Shown: positions 1 through 7,369 of the stretch, piece by piece
How the letters are laid out: each line of letters opens with the position of its first letter
Numbering within the stretch: the first letter of the stretch is position 1
Assembly (NCBI RefSeq): GCF_034661175.1
Contig: NZ_CP141058.1
Location: 434,001-498,000, forward strand
From: Nocardioides renjunii
GTDB lineage: Bacteria > Actinomycetota > Actinomycetes > Propionibacteriales > Nocardioidaceae
Length of the DNA: 64,000 bases
Reading direction: 5' to 3'
Notes under the pieces: generated by a model
Database searches by the model: none
The model's input: only the letters and a program-made list of their open reading frames with translations
Told to the model about the DNA's origin: nothing
Position numbers and translations under genes: made by a program

Positions 1-2
1 AG

Positions 3-1670
3 ATGGACACGGACGACATCGCGCGCGTGACCCGGCAGAGCCCGGCCGACCGCCGGTTATCGACCCGGTTGGCGTACTCACCCCTGCTCATCGTCATCAC
101 CGCGATGGCGACGGCCGGGGTGCTGATCTACGCACGGTTCCTCCTCGATCCGGCCTACCGTGGCGACCTGCTGCCGTGGCTGCTGGTCCTGGTGGCGGAA
201 GGCGTCCTCGTCGCCCACGCGCTGCTGGCGATGTGGACGATGCTGTCGGCCACGAAGGACCCCCGCTCCTTCCAGTACTGGACCACCAAGGAGCGCCTGT
301 ACGACGGGCCCGAGCCCGACCGGGCGTTGTCGCTCGACGGTGCCGTGGTCGGCGTCGAGGTCTTCATCACCGTCTACGGCGAGCCCGTCGAGGTCGTACG
401 ACGCACGGTCCAGGCCGCCCTCGCCATCCGCGGACCCCACCGCACCTGGCTGCTGGACGACGGCAGCTCCGACGACATGCGAACGCTCGCCAACGAGCTC
501 GGTTGCTACTACCTGCGACGCGTCGGCAGCGCGGGCGCCAAGGCGGGCAACATCAACCACGCCCTCACGCAGGCCAAGGGCGACTTCTTCTGCGTCTTCG
601 ACGCCGACTTCGTCCCGCGTCCCGAGTTCATCGAGGAGGTGCTGCCCTTCTTCACCGACGAGTCCGTCGCCTTCGTCCAGACTCCGCAGACCTACGGCAA
701 CCTCCACACGATGATCGCGCGGGGAGCCGGCTACATGCAGACCGTCTTCTACCGCTTCATCCAGCCGGGTCGCAACCACTTCAACGCGGCCTTCTGCGTC
801 GGCACCAACGTCATGTTCCGTCGTGCGGCAGTGCACGAGATCGGCGGCATCTACACCGACTCCAAATCGGAGGACGTGTGGACCTCCCTCAAGCTGCACG
901 AGCGGGGCTGGCGCAGCATCTTCCTCAGTCGCACCCTGGCCGTGGGCGATGCGCCGGACAGCATCGAGGCCTACTCCAAGCAGCAGCTGAGGTGGGCGAC
1001 CGGCGGCTTCGAGATCCTCCTGCGCAGCAACCCGTTCTCGAGGCGACGGCACCTGACCATGGACCAGCGCATCATGTACGCCACCACCGCCACGCACTAC
1101 CTGACCGGTATAGCGCCCGGGCTGCTGCTCCTCGTCCCGCCCATGGAGATCTACCTCGACCTCCACCCCGTTGACCTCAGCGTGGGTGTCTGGCAGTGGT
1201 TCGCCGTCTACGCCGGCTTCTACCTGATGCAGATCCTGTTGGCCTTCGCCACGCTTGGCAGCTTCCGCTGGGAGGTCCTGATGCTGGCGGCAGTCTCGTT
1301 CCCCATCTACCTCCGCGCCTTCTTCAACGCGCTCTTTCTGCGTGAGCAGAAGTGGCACGTCACTGGGACGACGAAGGCAGCGGCGTCCCCCTTCAACTTC
1401 ATCATCCCGCAGGTGCTGGCGTTCACGTTCCTGCTCGTCACCTCGGTGGTGGCCGTCTGGCAGGTGCAGCGACAGGGCGTGGTGACCCTGGGTGCCGCGT
1501 GGAACATCACGAACACGCTGATCCTCGCCGCCTTCCTCGTCGTCGCGTGGGGCGAGGCCCGCTCGGCGCGTCGCTCCCGCAAGAGCCTGAGGCGAGCCGA
1601 GACCCACCCCCTAGACGCCGTCCCGTCGTCCCGGCACCATCCGTCCACGCCCGAGGAGGCAGCAGCATGA
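3..1670 (+). CDS. Cellulose-synthase-like processive glycosyltransferase (GT2)
   Basis: Inner-membrane GT2 enzyme that should polymerise a nucleotide-sugar into a beta-glucan and pass it through its own membrane channel. Of 555 residues, two predicted membrane helices lie near 25-47 and 57-80. The catalytic domain follows with DDGSSDD (about 152), DAD (about 200), QTPQ, a SEDVWTS acceptor segment (about 289) and QQLRW (about 327), the D,D,D,QxxRW pattern of processive synthases. Four or five more helices follow. The C-terminal PilZ domain of BcsA is absent, so c-di-GMP control is not evident. The stop overlaps the next start (ATGA), and a GH81 glucanase follows, suggesting a beta-1,3-linked product. 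That linkage is inference. The ATG lies two bases from the window edge, so a longer protein is possible. Confidence 0.9.
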   Translation: MDTDDIARVTRQSPADRRLSTRLAYSPLLIVITAMATAGVLIYARFLLDPAYRGDLLPWLLVLVAEGVLVAHALLAMWTMLSATKDPRSFQYWTTKERLYDGPEPDRALSLDGAVVGVEVFITVYGEPVEVVRRTVQAALAIRGPHRTWLLDDGSSDDMRTLANELGCYYLRRVGSAGAKAGNINHALTQAKGDFFCVFDADFVPRPEFIEEVLPFFTDESVAFVQTPQTYGNLHTMIARGAGYMQTVFYRFIQPGRNHFNAAFCVGTNVMFRRAAVHEIGGIYTDSKSEDVWTSLKLHERGWRSIFLSRTLAVGDAPDSIEAYSKQQLRWATGGFEILLRSNPFSRRRHLTMDQRIMYATTATHYLTGIAPGLLLLVPPMEIYLDLHPVDLSVGVWQWFAVYAGFYLMQILLAFATLGSFRWEVLMLAAVSFPIYLRAFFNALFLREQKWHVTGTTKAAASPFNFIIPQVLAFTFLLVTSVVAVWQVQRQGVVTLGAAWNITNTLILAAFLVVAWGEARSARRSRKSLRRAETHPLDAVPSSRHHPSTPEEAAA

Positions 1671-2404
1671 CCTGGGGAAACCGATTGAGACTCCTGCTCG
1701 GCATGCTGGTCGTGCTGGCCATCTGTGCGGCGCTGACCCTCGTGGTGAATCAGCGCGAGCGTCAGGCTTTCAGCAGCAACGCCACCGTCCAAGCGGTCCA
1801 GTACCAGGTGGGGTCCGACTACGGCGGGATCATGGTCGACCAGCTCGTCGAGCCCGGCGCCGACGTCAACGAGGGCGACCGGCTGTTCACCGTGTCGAGC
1901 TTCTCACTGCAGAAGGACCTCGCCAACGGGCTCGAGCCCGTCTCCACGGCCGCCTATGAGGTGGAGCTGGACACTGGCTTGGTCACCTACCTCGCGTCGG
2001 CGGACGGGACGCTGGAGGACTTCGAGACCCGCCAGGGCGGCTACCTCCCCGGTGGCGAGACGATTGCCGTGATCACGCAGGAGTCCACCCAGTTCGTCGA
2101 GGCACAGTTCCGACTGCAACCCGTCGACTACGCCCGCATCCGGGTCGGCGGCCGCGCCGACGTCGAGCTGCCCAACCGCGACACCTTGCGCGGCAAGGTC
2201 AGCGCGATCAGCGTCGAGACCGCCGACGGCGTGGCCCTCGCGACCGTCCGCGTCGACGTGCCGGAGCTCCGGTCGCAGCAGTACGCCGCCTTCTCACAAC
2301 CGGGCTCACCGGTCACGGTCACGCTGACGCTCCACGACGACGGGCTGCTCGCCGGGCCCACCGACACCCTGCTCCAGTTCCTGCAGCGGGTCGGGATCCG
2401 GTGA
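1667..2404 (+). CDS. HlyD-like membrane-anchored periplasmic-adaptor protein
   Basis: Protein of 245 residues with one N-terminal membrane helix (about 9-27) followed by an extracytoplasmic part. Two short beta-hammerhead (biotinyl-lipoyl-like) stretches can be seen: around VEPGADVNEGDRLFTV (about 63-78) and around GGYLPGGETIAVI, then a barrel-like segment with VDYARIRVGGRADVELP. This is the HlyD/Alg44 adaptor fold without the long coiled coil. The ATG sits in the ATGA overlap with the glycosyltransferase, so translation is coupled; an upstream in-frame extension would lie wholly inside that gene and was rejected. Adaptors of this kind accompany GT2 synthases such as Alg8-Alg44, which supports a role in polymer export or synthase assembly. 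Confidence 0.75.
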   Translation: MTWGNRLRLLLGMLVVLAICAALTLVVNQRERQAFSSNATVQAVQYQVGSDYGGIMVDQLVEPGADVNEGDRLFTVSSFSLQKDLANGLEPVSTAAYEVELDTGLVTYLASADGTLEDFETRQGGYLPGGETIAVITQESTQFVEAQFRLQPVDYARIRVGGRADVELPNRDTLRGKVSAISVETADGVALATVRVDVPELRSQQYAAFSQPGSPVTVTLTLHDDGLLAGPTDTLLQFLQRVGIR

Positions 2405-4428
2405 GGCGCCTCACCACCGCCGTGGTCGCGACAGCCGTGGCTCTGTCCGCGTGCAGCAGCGACCTCGGTGACGCCACCGCCCCCCCGTCCCGCTCCGGGT
2501 CCGGGTCCGCTTCGCCGCCCGGTGGCGACTCGGCACCGCTGCCAGCATCCGAGATCGAGCCGCTCGTCGCCGCACTCCCCGAGCTGTCCCTGGCCCCCCT
2601 GCCCGAGATGCGACTGGCCGATGGGCTCACGCCCCCGACGAACCGCTGGTTCTCCGGTCTGGTGTTCGGCGAGGAGCCTCAGCCCGTGTTCCCGCTGCCG
2701 CTGGCGTTCAGCATGGACGACACCTCCTTCGGCGCGGGTCTCCCGCAGGTCGTCACGAGCGAGACCGCCATCGTCGGGAGCCATCAGCAGGACGTGTCCG
2801 TCGAGGTGGGGGACGCCGCGACCACCGTGGTCGCGGCCTACGATGACGCCTCCGTCACGCTCGAGACCCGCGACGCCGACGATCGGCCGCTGGGTCGTAC
2901 GACCATCGCCCAGGGCTCTCCCTACGTCACCCACGTGGCCGTCGCTGACGAGACCCTGACCACCTCAACGGATTTCGCGGGGTCCGGAGCCGTCGTGACC
3001 GCCGAGACCGCTTCCGGTCCCTGGGGAATGCGCCTCGACGGAGCAGAGCTCGACGGCGACACCTTCAGCCTCGGCCGCGGCGACAGCATCGTGCTGTTCC
3101 CGGTCCCAGAGGAAGGCGACCTCGACGCCATGGCGGAGCACGCGGTGCCTCTTACCGGCACCACGTCGTCGTACAGCGTCGGCGCGGACGAGGTCACCAC
3201 CACGATCACCTACGAGGCGGACGGGACGAGCGCCGTCGCGGTGATGCCCCACCAGTCCGGTGCGGTCGACGGTGCCTGCCGGCTGGGCACCTTCCCCTCG
3301 GTCTACGGCAGCCTCACGTTGTGCGCCGGTTCGACGCTGACCTGGTCCGCGCCCAGGGTGCGCGCTGATGGGGCGCTCGACCTCTCGGGCCTCTCCAACG
3401 ACGACCGTGAGGAGCTCGCCGCGCAGGTCGCCCGCGACGTCGACGACCTCCCGGACGCGCCGGCCGACACCTACTTCGGCGGGAAGTGGCTCTACCGCAC
3501 CTCCCAGCTGATGACGATCGCCGAGCAGGTCGGCGCCGAGGCGCCTGCGCGAGAGGCGCGCGCGCAGCTGGTCGAGCTCCTGCGCACCTGGACGCAGCCT
3601 GACGGCTGCCTCGAGCGCTCCGAGCGCTGCTTCGGCTACGACCCGGCGTGGAAGGGTGTCATGGGGCAGACGGCAGCATTCGGGTCTGAACTTCTCAACG
3701 ACCACCACTTCCACTACGGCTACTTCCTCTATGCAGCAGCCGTGGTGAGCGAGGCCGATCCGTCGCTCGTGGACGAGCTGGCACCGGTGATGACCCTCCT
3801 TGCCGCCGACATCGCAGGAGGCGCCGACACCGGCACCACACCGAAGTGGCGGCCCTTCGACGTCTACGCCTCGCACTCGTGGGCGTCCGGGACTAGCGAC
3901 TTCGCCGACGGCAACAACCAGGAGTCGTCCTCGGAGGCCGTCACGGCCTGGGCCGGCCTGCTCCTCTGGGCACGGGCTGCGGGTGACGAGGACCTGGAAC
4001 GCCAGGCCGAGTGGATGCTGGGCTCGGAGGCCCATGCCGCCACCACGTACTGGACAAACTTCGACACGAGCGAGCCTGTCTACGACGGGTTCGAGCACAC
4101 TGCCATCGGCATCAACTGGGGCGGCAAGCGCGACTACGCGACGTGGTTCTCCCCCGAGCCATCGGCGATCCTCGGCATCCAGCTGATCCCGATGAGCCCG
4201 TCGTCCGGCTACCTGGCCGAGGATCCCGACCGGATCACGGCCAACGTCGAGGAGGCAGGCGACGGACCCCTCAGCGACTACGCGCTCATGTACGCGGGGC
4301 TCGCGGGCGCATCCGAAGCCGCCTCCGCCCTCGAGCAGGCACGGGCCCTGCCAGGCAACGCCATCGACCAGGGGAGCTCACGCAGCTACATGCTGGCCTT
4401 CCTCATGATCCAGGCAGCGAGCGGCTGA
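2401..4428 (+). CDS. GH81 endo-beta-1,3-glucanase lipoprotein
   Basis: Secreted lipoprotein of 675 residues. The signal peptide ends in the lipobox LSAC with Cys18. The GH81 catalytic region shows NRWFSGLVFG near the start of the mature protein, GGKWLYRTSQL, DHHFHYGYFLYA (about 434) and a DGNNQESSSEA segment (about 505-515) holding the family's acidic catalytic residues. GH81 enzymes cut beta-1,3-glucans such as curdlan or laminarin. It starts with GTG 4 bases inside the adaptor gene, completing a three-gene operon with the synthase. By analogy with BcsZ beside BcsA it may trim or release the polymer made by its neighbours. A purely degradative role against fungal wall glucan is the alternative. 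Confidence 0.88.
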   Translation: MRRLTTAVVATAVALSACSSDLGDATAPPSRSGSGSASPPGGDSAPLPASEIEPLVAALPELSLAPLPEMRLADGLTPPTNRWFSGLVFGEEPQPVFPLPLAFSMDDTSFGAGLPQVVTSETAIVGSHQQDVSVEVGDAATTVVAAYDDASVTLETRDADDRPLGRTTIAQGSPYVTHVAVADETLTTSTDFAGSGAVVTAETASGPWGMRLDGAELDGDTFSLGRGDSIVLFPVPEEGDLDAMAEHAVPLTGTTSSYSVGADEVTTTITYEADGTSAVAVMPHQSGAVDGACRLGTFPSVYGSLTLCAGSTLTWSAPRVRADGALDLSGLSNDDREELAAQVARDVDDLPDAPADTYFGGKWLYRTSQLMTIAEQVGAEAPAREARAQLVELLRTWTQPDGCLERSERCFGYDPAWKGVMGQTAAFGSELLNDHHFHYGYFLYAAAVVSEADPSLVDELAPVMTLLAADIAGGADTGTTPKWRPFDVYASHSWASGTSDFADGNNQESSSEAVTAWAGLLLWARAAGDEDLERQAEWMLGSEAHAATTYWTNFDTSEPVYDGFEHTAIGINWGGKRDYATWFSPEPSAILGIQLIPMSPSSGYLAEDPDRITANVEEAGDGPLSDYALMYAGLAGASEAASALEQARALPGNAIDQGSSRSYMLAFLMIQAASG

Positions 4429-4456
4429 GCGCGCCGCCACCGACCGGCGCCCGCGG

Positions 4457-4484
4457 CGCGAGCAGCCCCTTGGGCTGTCGTCGC
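4457..4484 (+). terminator. Probable terminator hairpin after the GT2 operon
   Basis: CAGCCC (4463-4468), a CTT loop and GGGCTG (4472-4477) form a perfect 6-bp stem. It extends through CGCGA on the left and TCGCG on the right with small bulges. It lies about 35 bases after the GH81 stop codon. No U-tract follows, as is usual in high-GC actinobacteria. Confidence 0.4.
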
Positions 4485-4732
4485 GACGTTTAACCACAGG
4501 ACGCGCGTTCGCGGCGATAAGACGCACTTATCGCGCCAGATCCGGACGGGTTAGCAGGGCCCGTGACCTCGCGACGTCGCGTTTCTCCGCGCAACAAGCT
4601 TCGCAGGTCTCCGGTCGGCGGTCCGATGAGCCTTGCAACGACATCGTCGCCGGGGCGAGTCACCGCGCGGGCGTTAACGGTTCCGGTTGACGAGCGAGCA
4701 GCCGCCGATGGAGCATCCCGCGGTACATGTGC

Positions 4733-4768
4733 TTGTCCATATATGCATTGTGGTGTATCTTTGTCCGC
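4733..4768 (+). promoter_or_regulatory. Sigma-70-type promoter of the arsR-SRPBCC operon (leaderless)
   Basis: TTGTCC (4733-4738), a 17-base spacer and TATCTT (4756-4761) make a good housekeeping-sigma promoter. The predicted transcription start falls at or next to the GTG at 4769. No Shine-Dalgarno sequence precedes that GTG, so the mRNA is probably leaderless. An ArsR dimer binding here would give autoregulation. Confidence 0.55.
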
Positions 4769-5152
4769 GTGAACGACTCCATTCAGCACCGACTCTCCGC
4801 CATCGCGGAGCCCAACAGGTTCCGGATAGTCGCTCTGTTGCGAGACGGCCCCCGGTCCGTAGGAGCCATTGTCGACGCGCTCGATCTGGGCCAGCCGCAG
4901 GTGTCACGTCACCTCCGGCTGCTGGCTGACGCCGGCGTTGTCACCGCCACGAAGCAAGCCCAGCAACGCATCTATCGCCTCCAGCCCGAGGCGATGCGCG
5001 ACGTGAGCGACTGGGCGCAGGGCTTCGCGCTGCTGTGGTCGGAGCGCATGGACCGCCTCGGCTCCTTCCTCGAGGCCCCCGACGACCGACCCGCCAACCA
5101 ACTCACCGACGGACCCACCAACCAGCACCACGCCGACGAGCGAGAGGCATGA
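4769..5152 (+). CDS. ArsR-family transcriptional repressor
   Basis: Winged-helix regulator of 127 residues. The start reads IAEPNRFRIVALLRDGP, followed by the helix-turn-helix DALDLGQPQVSRHLRLLADAG (about 38-58) and a beta-wing with RIYRLQ. No CxC metal-binding motif is present, so it belongs to the metal-independent ArsR group that often controls SRPBCC genes. GTG 4769 is chosen because the promoter -10 lies just upstream; the in-frame ATG at 4727 would precede the -35. Its stop overlaps an ATG of the next gene, giving a coupled ArsR-SRPBCC unit. The last 25 residues are polar and repetitive in Asn, Gln, Thr and Pro. Confidence 0.85.
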   Translation: MNDSIQHRLSAIAEPNRFRIVALLRDGPRSVGAIVDALDLGQPQVSRHLRLLADAGVVTATKQAQQRIYRLQPEAMRDVSDWAQGFALLWSERMDRLGSFLEAPDDRPANQLTDGPTNQHHADEREA

Positions 5153-5154
5153 CC

Positions 5155-6555
5155 ATGTCCACACACAGCAGCAACGGCATCGCCATCGATGAGGCCGCCC
5201 ACACCCTGCGCATCACCCGGTCCTACGCCGCCGGCGTCGAGCGCGCGTGGTGGGCGTGGACCGACGCCGACGCGATCGCCACGTGGTGGGGACCGCAGGG
5301 ATGGTCGGCCACCGTCCATGAGATGAATGTTCACCCGGAAGGCCGCTGGCGCTTCGAGATCGCTCCCGATGACGGCTCCGCCGACCCGGTCCGCAGCATC
5401 GCCACCTACACCCAGGTCGAGCGCGACACCCGCCTCGCCTACGACGACTCGTTCGTCGACGAAACCTGGGCAGCCCAAGGTCTCGACGTGTTCCCCACCA
5501 CCGTCACGTTCACGCCAATCCTGGCCGGCTGCACCGTCGAGGTCACGGCCAACTTCCCCGACGCCCGCGCGCTTCAGCGGGCCGTCGAGCTCCAGATGGG
5601 CCAGGGATACGCCGAAGCACTCGACCGACTTGCCCTCCTCCTAGGCGACGCGGCGGTCAACGACACCACCGCATCATCGACACCCACCACCGCACCCACA
5701 GGAGACAGCACTATGACTCGCACTCTCCCCGCCACGACGGCAGCCGCGACAGCCACTGCGACGCTCACGTCTGCCGACGGCACCACCATCGCCTACGACA
5801 AGTCCGGAATCGGCCCCGCCATCATCGTCATTAGCAACGTCGCCGAGGACCGCTCAGGCGTCGCCGGCATCGCTGAGGCGCTCGCGAAAGACTTCACTGT
5901 CATCACCTACGACCGCCGAGGCCGAGGCGCCAGCGGCAACCCCCAGCCCTACAACCCCCGCCGGGAGATCGACGATCTCGCAGCCCTCATCGAGGTGGCC
6001 GGAGGCTCGGCCGCACTGACGAGCGGGTCAGGCGGCTGCGCGCTCGCGCTCGACGCGGCGTCCGCGCTCGGCGACAAGGTCACCGGCCTGTACCTCTACG
6101 AGCCACCGTTCATCGTCTCGGACTCCCGTCCAGCCGCACCAACCGACTACCCCGAGCAGCAGGCCGCCCTCGTCGCAAACGGGAAGCGCAGCGAAGCCGT
6201 CGAGCACTTCATGACACAGATGGTCGGCGTACCGGCCGAGTACATCCCCATGATGAAGCAGGACCCGTCCTGGGACCAGATGATGCGCTACGCCCACACC
6301 TACGCCTACGACGGACAGATCCTCCGCGGCCTTCAGGATGGTAGGCCGCTGCCCACCGACCGCTGGACCATCGAGGCCCCCGTCGGGGTGGCCGTCGGCG
6401 GCCTAGGTGAGAGCTTCATCTGCGAGGGCGCCCAGGCACTAGCGAACCTGCTACCTAACGTCACCATCCTCACGCTCGCCGACCACGACCACTCGGCATT
6501 CTGGGTACACCCCGACGCCGTGGCCACCCAAGCACGCAAGTTCTTGCTCGGCTGA
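5155..6555 (+). CDS. SRPBCC (AHSA1-like) - alpha/beta-hydrolase fusion protein
   Basis: One uninterrupted frame of 466 residues joins two domains. Residues about 10-160 are an SRPBCC/AHSA1 domain (RSYAAGVERAWWAWTD, TWWGPQGW). About 25 Thr/Ser/Pro/Ala-rich residues follow, and residues about 190-466 are an alpha/beta hydrolase with YDRRGRGASG, a non-canonical nucleophile elbow SGSGG (Ser about 292) and a C-terminal DHDHSAFW carrying the likely catalytic His. An AGGAG at 5700-5704 sits 8 bases before an in-frame ATG at 5713, exactly where a free hydrolase would begin, so two genes have apparently fused by loss of a stop and the hydrolase may also be made alone. ATG 5155 has GAGAGG 7 bases upstream; ATG 5149, overlapping the arsR stop, is the alternative. 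Substrate unknown. Confidence 0.75.
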   Translation: MSTHSSNGIAIDEAAHTLRITRSYAAGVERAWWAWTDADAIATWWGPQGWSATVHEMNVHPEGRWRFEIAPDDGSADPVRSIATYTQVERDTRLAYDDSFVDETWAAQGLDVFPTTVTFTPILAGCTVEVTANFPDARALQRAVELQMGQGYAEALDRLALLLGDAAVNDTTASSTPTTAPTGDSTMTRTLPATTAAATATATLTSADGTTIAYDKSGIGPAIIVISNVAEDRSGVAGIAEALAKDFTVITYDRRGRGASGNPQPYNPRREIDDLAALIEVAGGSAALTSGSGGCALALDAASALGDKVTGLYLYEPPFIVSDSRPAAPTDYPEQQAALVANGKRSEAVEHFMTQMVGVPAEYIPMMKQDPSWDQMMRYAHTYAYDGQILRGLQDGRPLPTDRWTIEAPVGVAVGGLGESFICEGAQALANLLPNVTILTLADHDHSAFWVHPDAVATQARKFLLG

Positions 6556-6733
6556 CATCCGAAGCCAACACCTGAGTGCCTCGAGAATGGTCCTCACCGA
6601 CCATCCGAATCTCGGCACATCCGAATGACCCCGACAGGCGGCGGAGTGACGCAATCGCTGCGGCAGAGTTGGTGCATGGGGATGAGGTCGCGATGTGCCG
6701 GACGGCCGCGTGGGTCACGTGCCTGCACGACCG

Positions 6734-7234
6734 TCACGGACCCGGCGTGCCGGCTGCCGATCGCTGGAGGGCCAGGTACTCCGCGAGGCGGGCGTCGATC
6801 TCCTTCTGCGGGATGTCTCGCTCGCGCAGCTCGTCGAACCAGCCGGTGAGGGTGGAGTTGGAGGTGCTGAGCTCGAGCGCGATGTGGTCGGGGTCCCGGA
6901 AGTTCAGGTGTGCCCCGAACTCCATGTCGCGAATGGGTGTGTACTCAACCCCCAGGTCGTCGAGCCGGCGCTCCCATGCCATCAGCTGGTCGCGCGAGCT
7001 CACTGAGAAGCCGAGGTGGTCCAAGCCGGTGTTCAGCTCGGTGAACCGGTCGCCGGGCGCACCTTCGTGGCGTACGAGCGCGAGCAGGAACGACGTCGGT
7101 CGGTGCAGGAGGATCCGTACCGTGGCGAAGTCGGCGAGTCGGATCAGGCCCAGCACGCTGGTGTAGAAGTGCTCGCTGCGGTCGAGGTCGCTCACTGACA
7201 GACTCGCGTGGTCGACACCGGTTAGCTCAGGCAC
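6734..7234 (-). CDS. VOC-family (glyoxalase/dioxygenase-fold) protein
   Basis: Single-domain protein of 166 residues with the vicinal oxygen chelate pattern. It opens with TGVDHASLSVSDLDRSEHFY, and its second beta-alpha-beta unit holds LDHLGFSVSS and ends in FRDPDHIALEL. His9, the His of LDHLGF and the Glu of IALEL fit the usual metal ligands. The C-terminal 35 residues (WFDELRERDIPQKEIDARL) are helical and outside the fold. It starts with GTG and is divergent from the large LuxR regulator, sharing a short intergenic region of about 135 bases. VOC sequences do not give the substrate; glyoxalase, fosfomycin-resistance and dioxygenase types are all possible. Confidence 0.8.
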   Translation of the reverse strand: MPELTGVDHASLSVSDLDRSEHFYTSVLGLIRLADFATVRILLHRPTSFLLALVRHEGAPGDRFTELNTGLDHLGFSVSSRDQLMAWERRLDDLGVEYTPIRDMEFGAHLNFRDPDHIALELSTSNSTLTGWFDELRERDIPQKEIDARLAEYLALQRSAAGTPGP

Positions 7235-7369
7235 CGGACCGCTCCGACTTGGTGGTGGTGCCCGTCGGGCGTCGTGGTGCCGAGCGCACGAAGATCGGGA
7301 AGTACCAAATGGAGTACGCCCAGTTCGGTTTGGTGAGCGCGCTCCTGAGTGACTCTAGGATCGTGGGTG

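Larger units (their letters stand above)
4429..4768. other. Intergenic region between the glucan operon and the arsR operon
   Basis: This stretch has no convincing gene. It holds the hairpin at 4457-4484, a perfect inverted repeat GCGATAAG-ACGCA-CTTATCGC at 4514-4534 whose AT-rich arms stand out from the GC-rich surroundings, and the promoter of the ArsR gene at its right end. The inverted repeat is about 250 bases from the next start, so it could be a second terminator or an operator. Confidence 0.5.
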
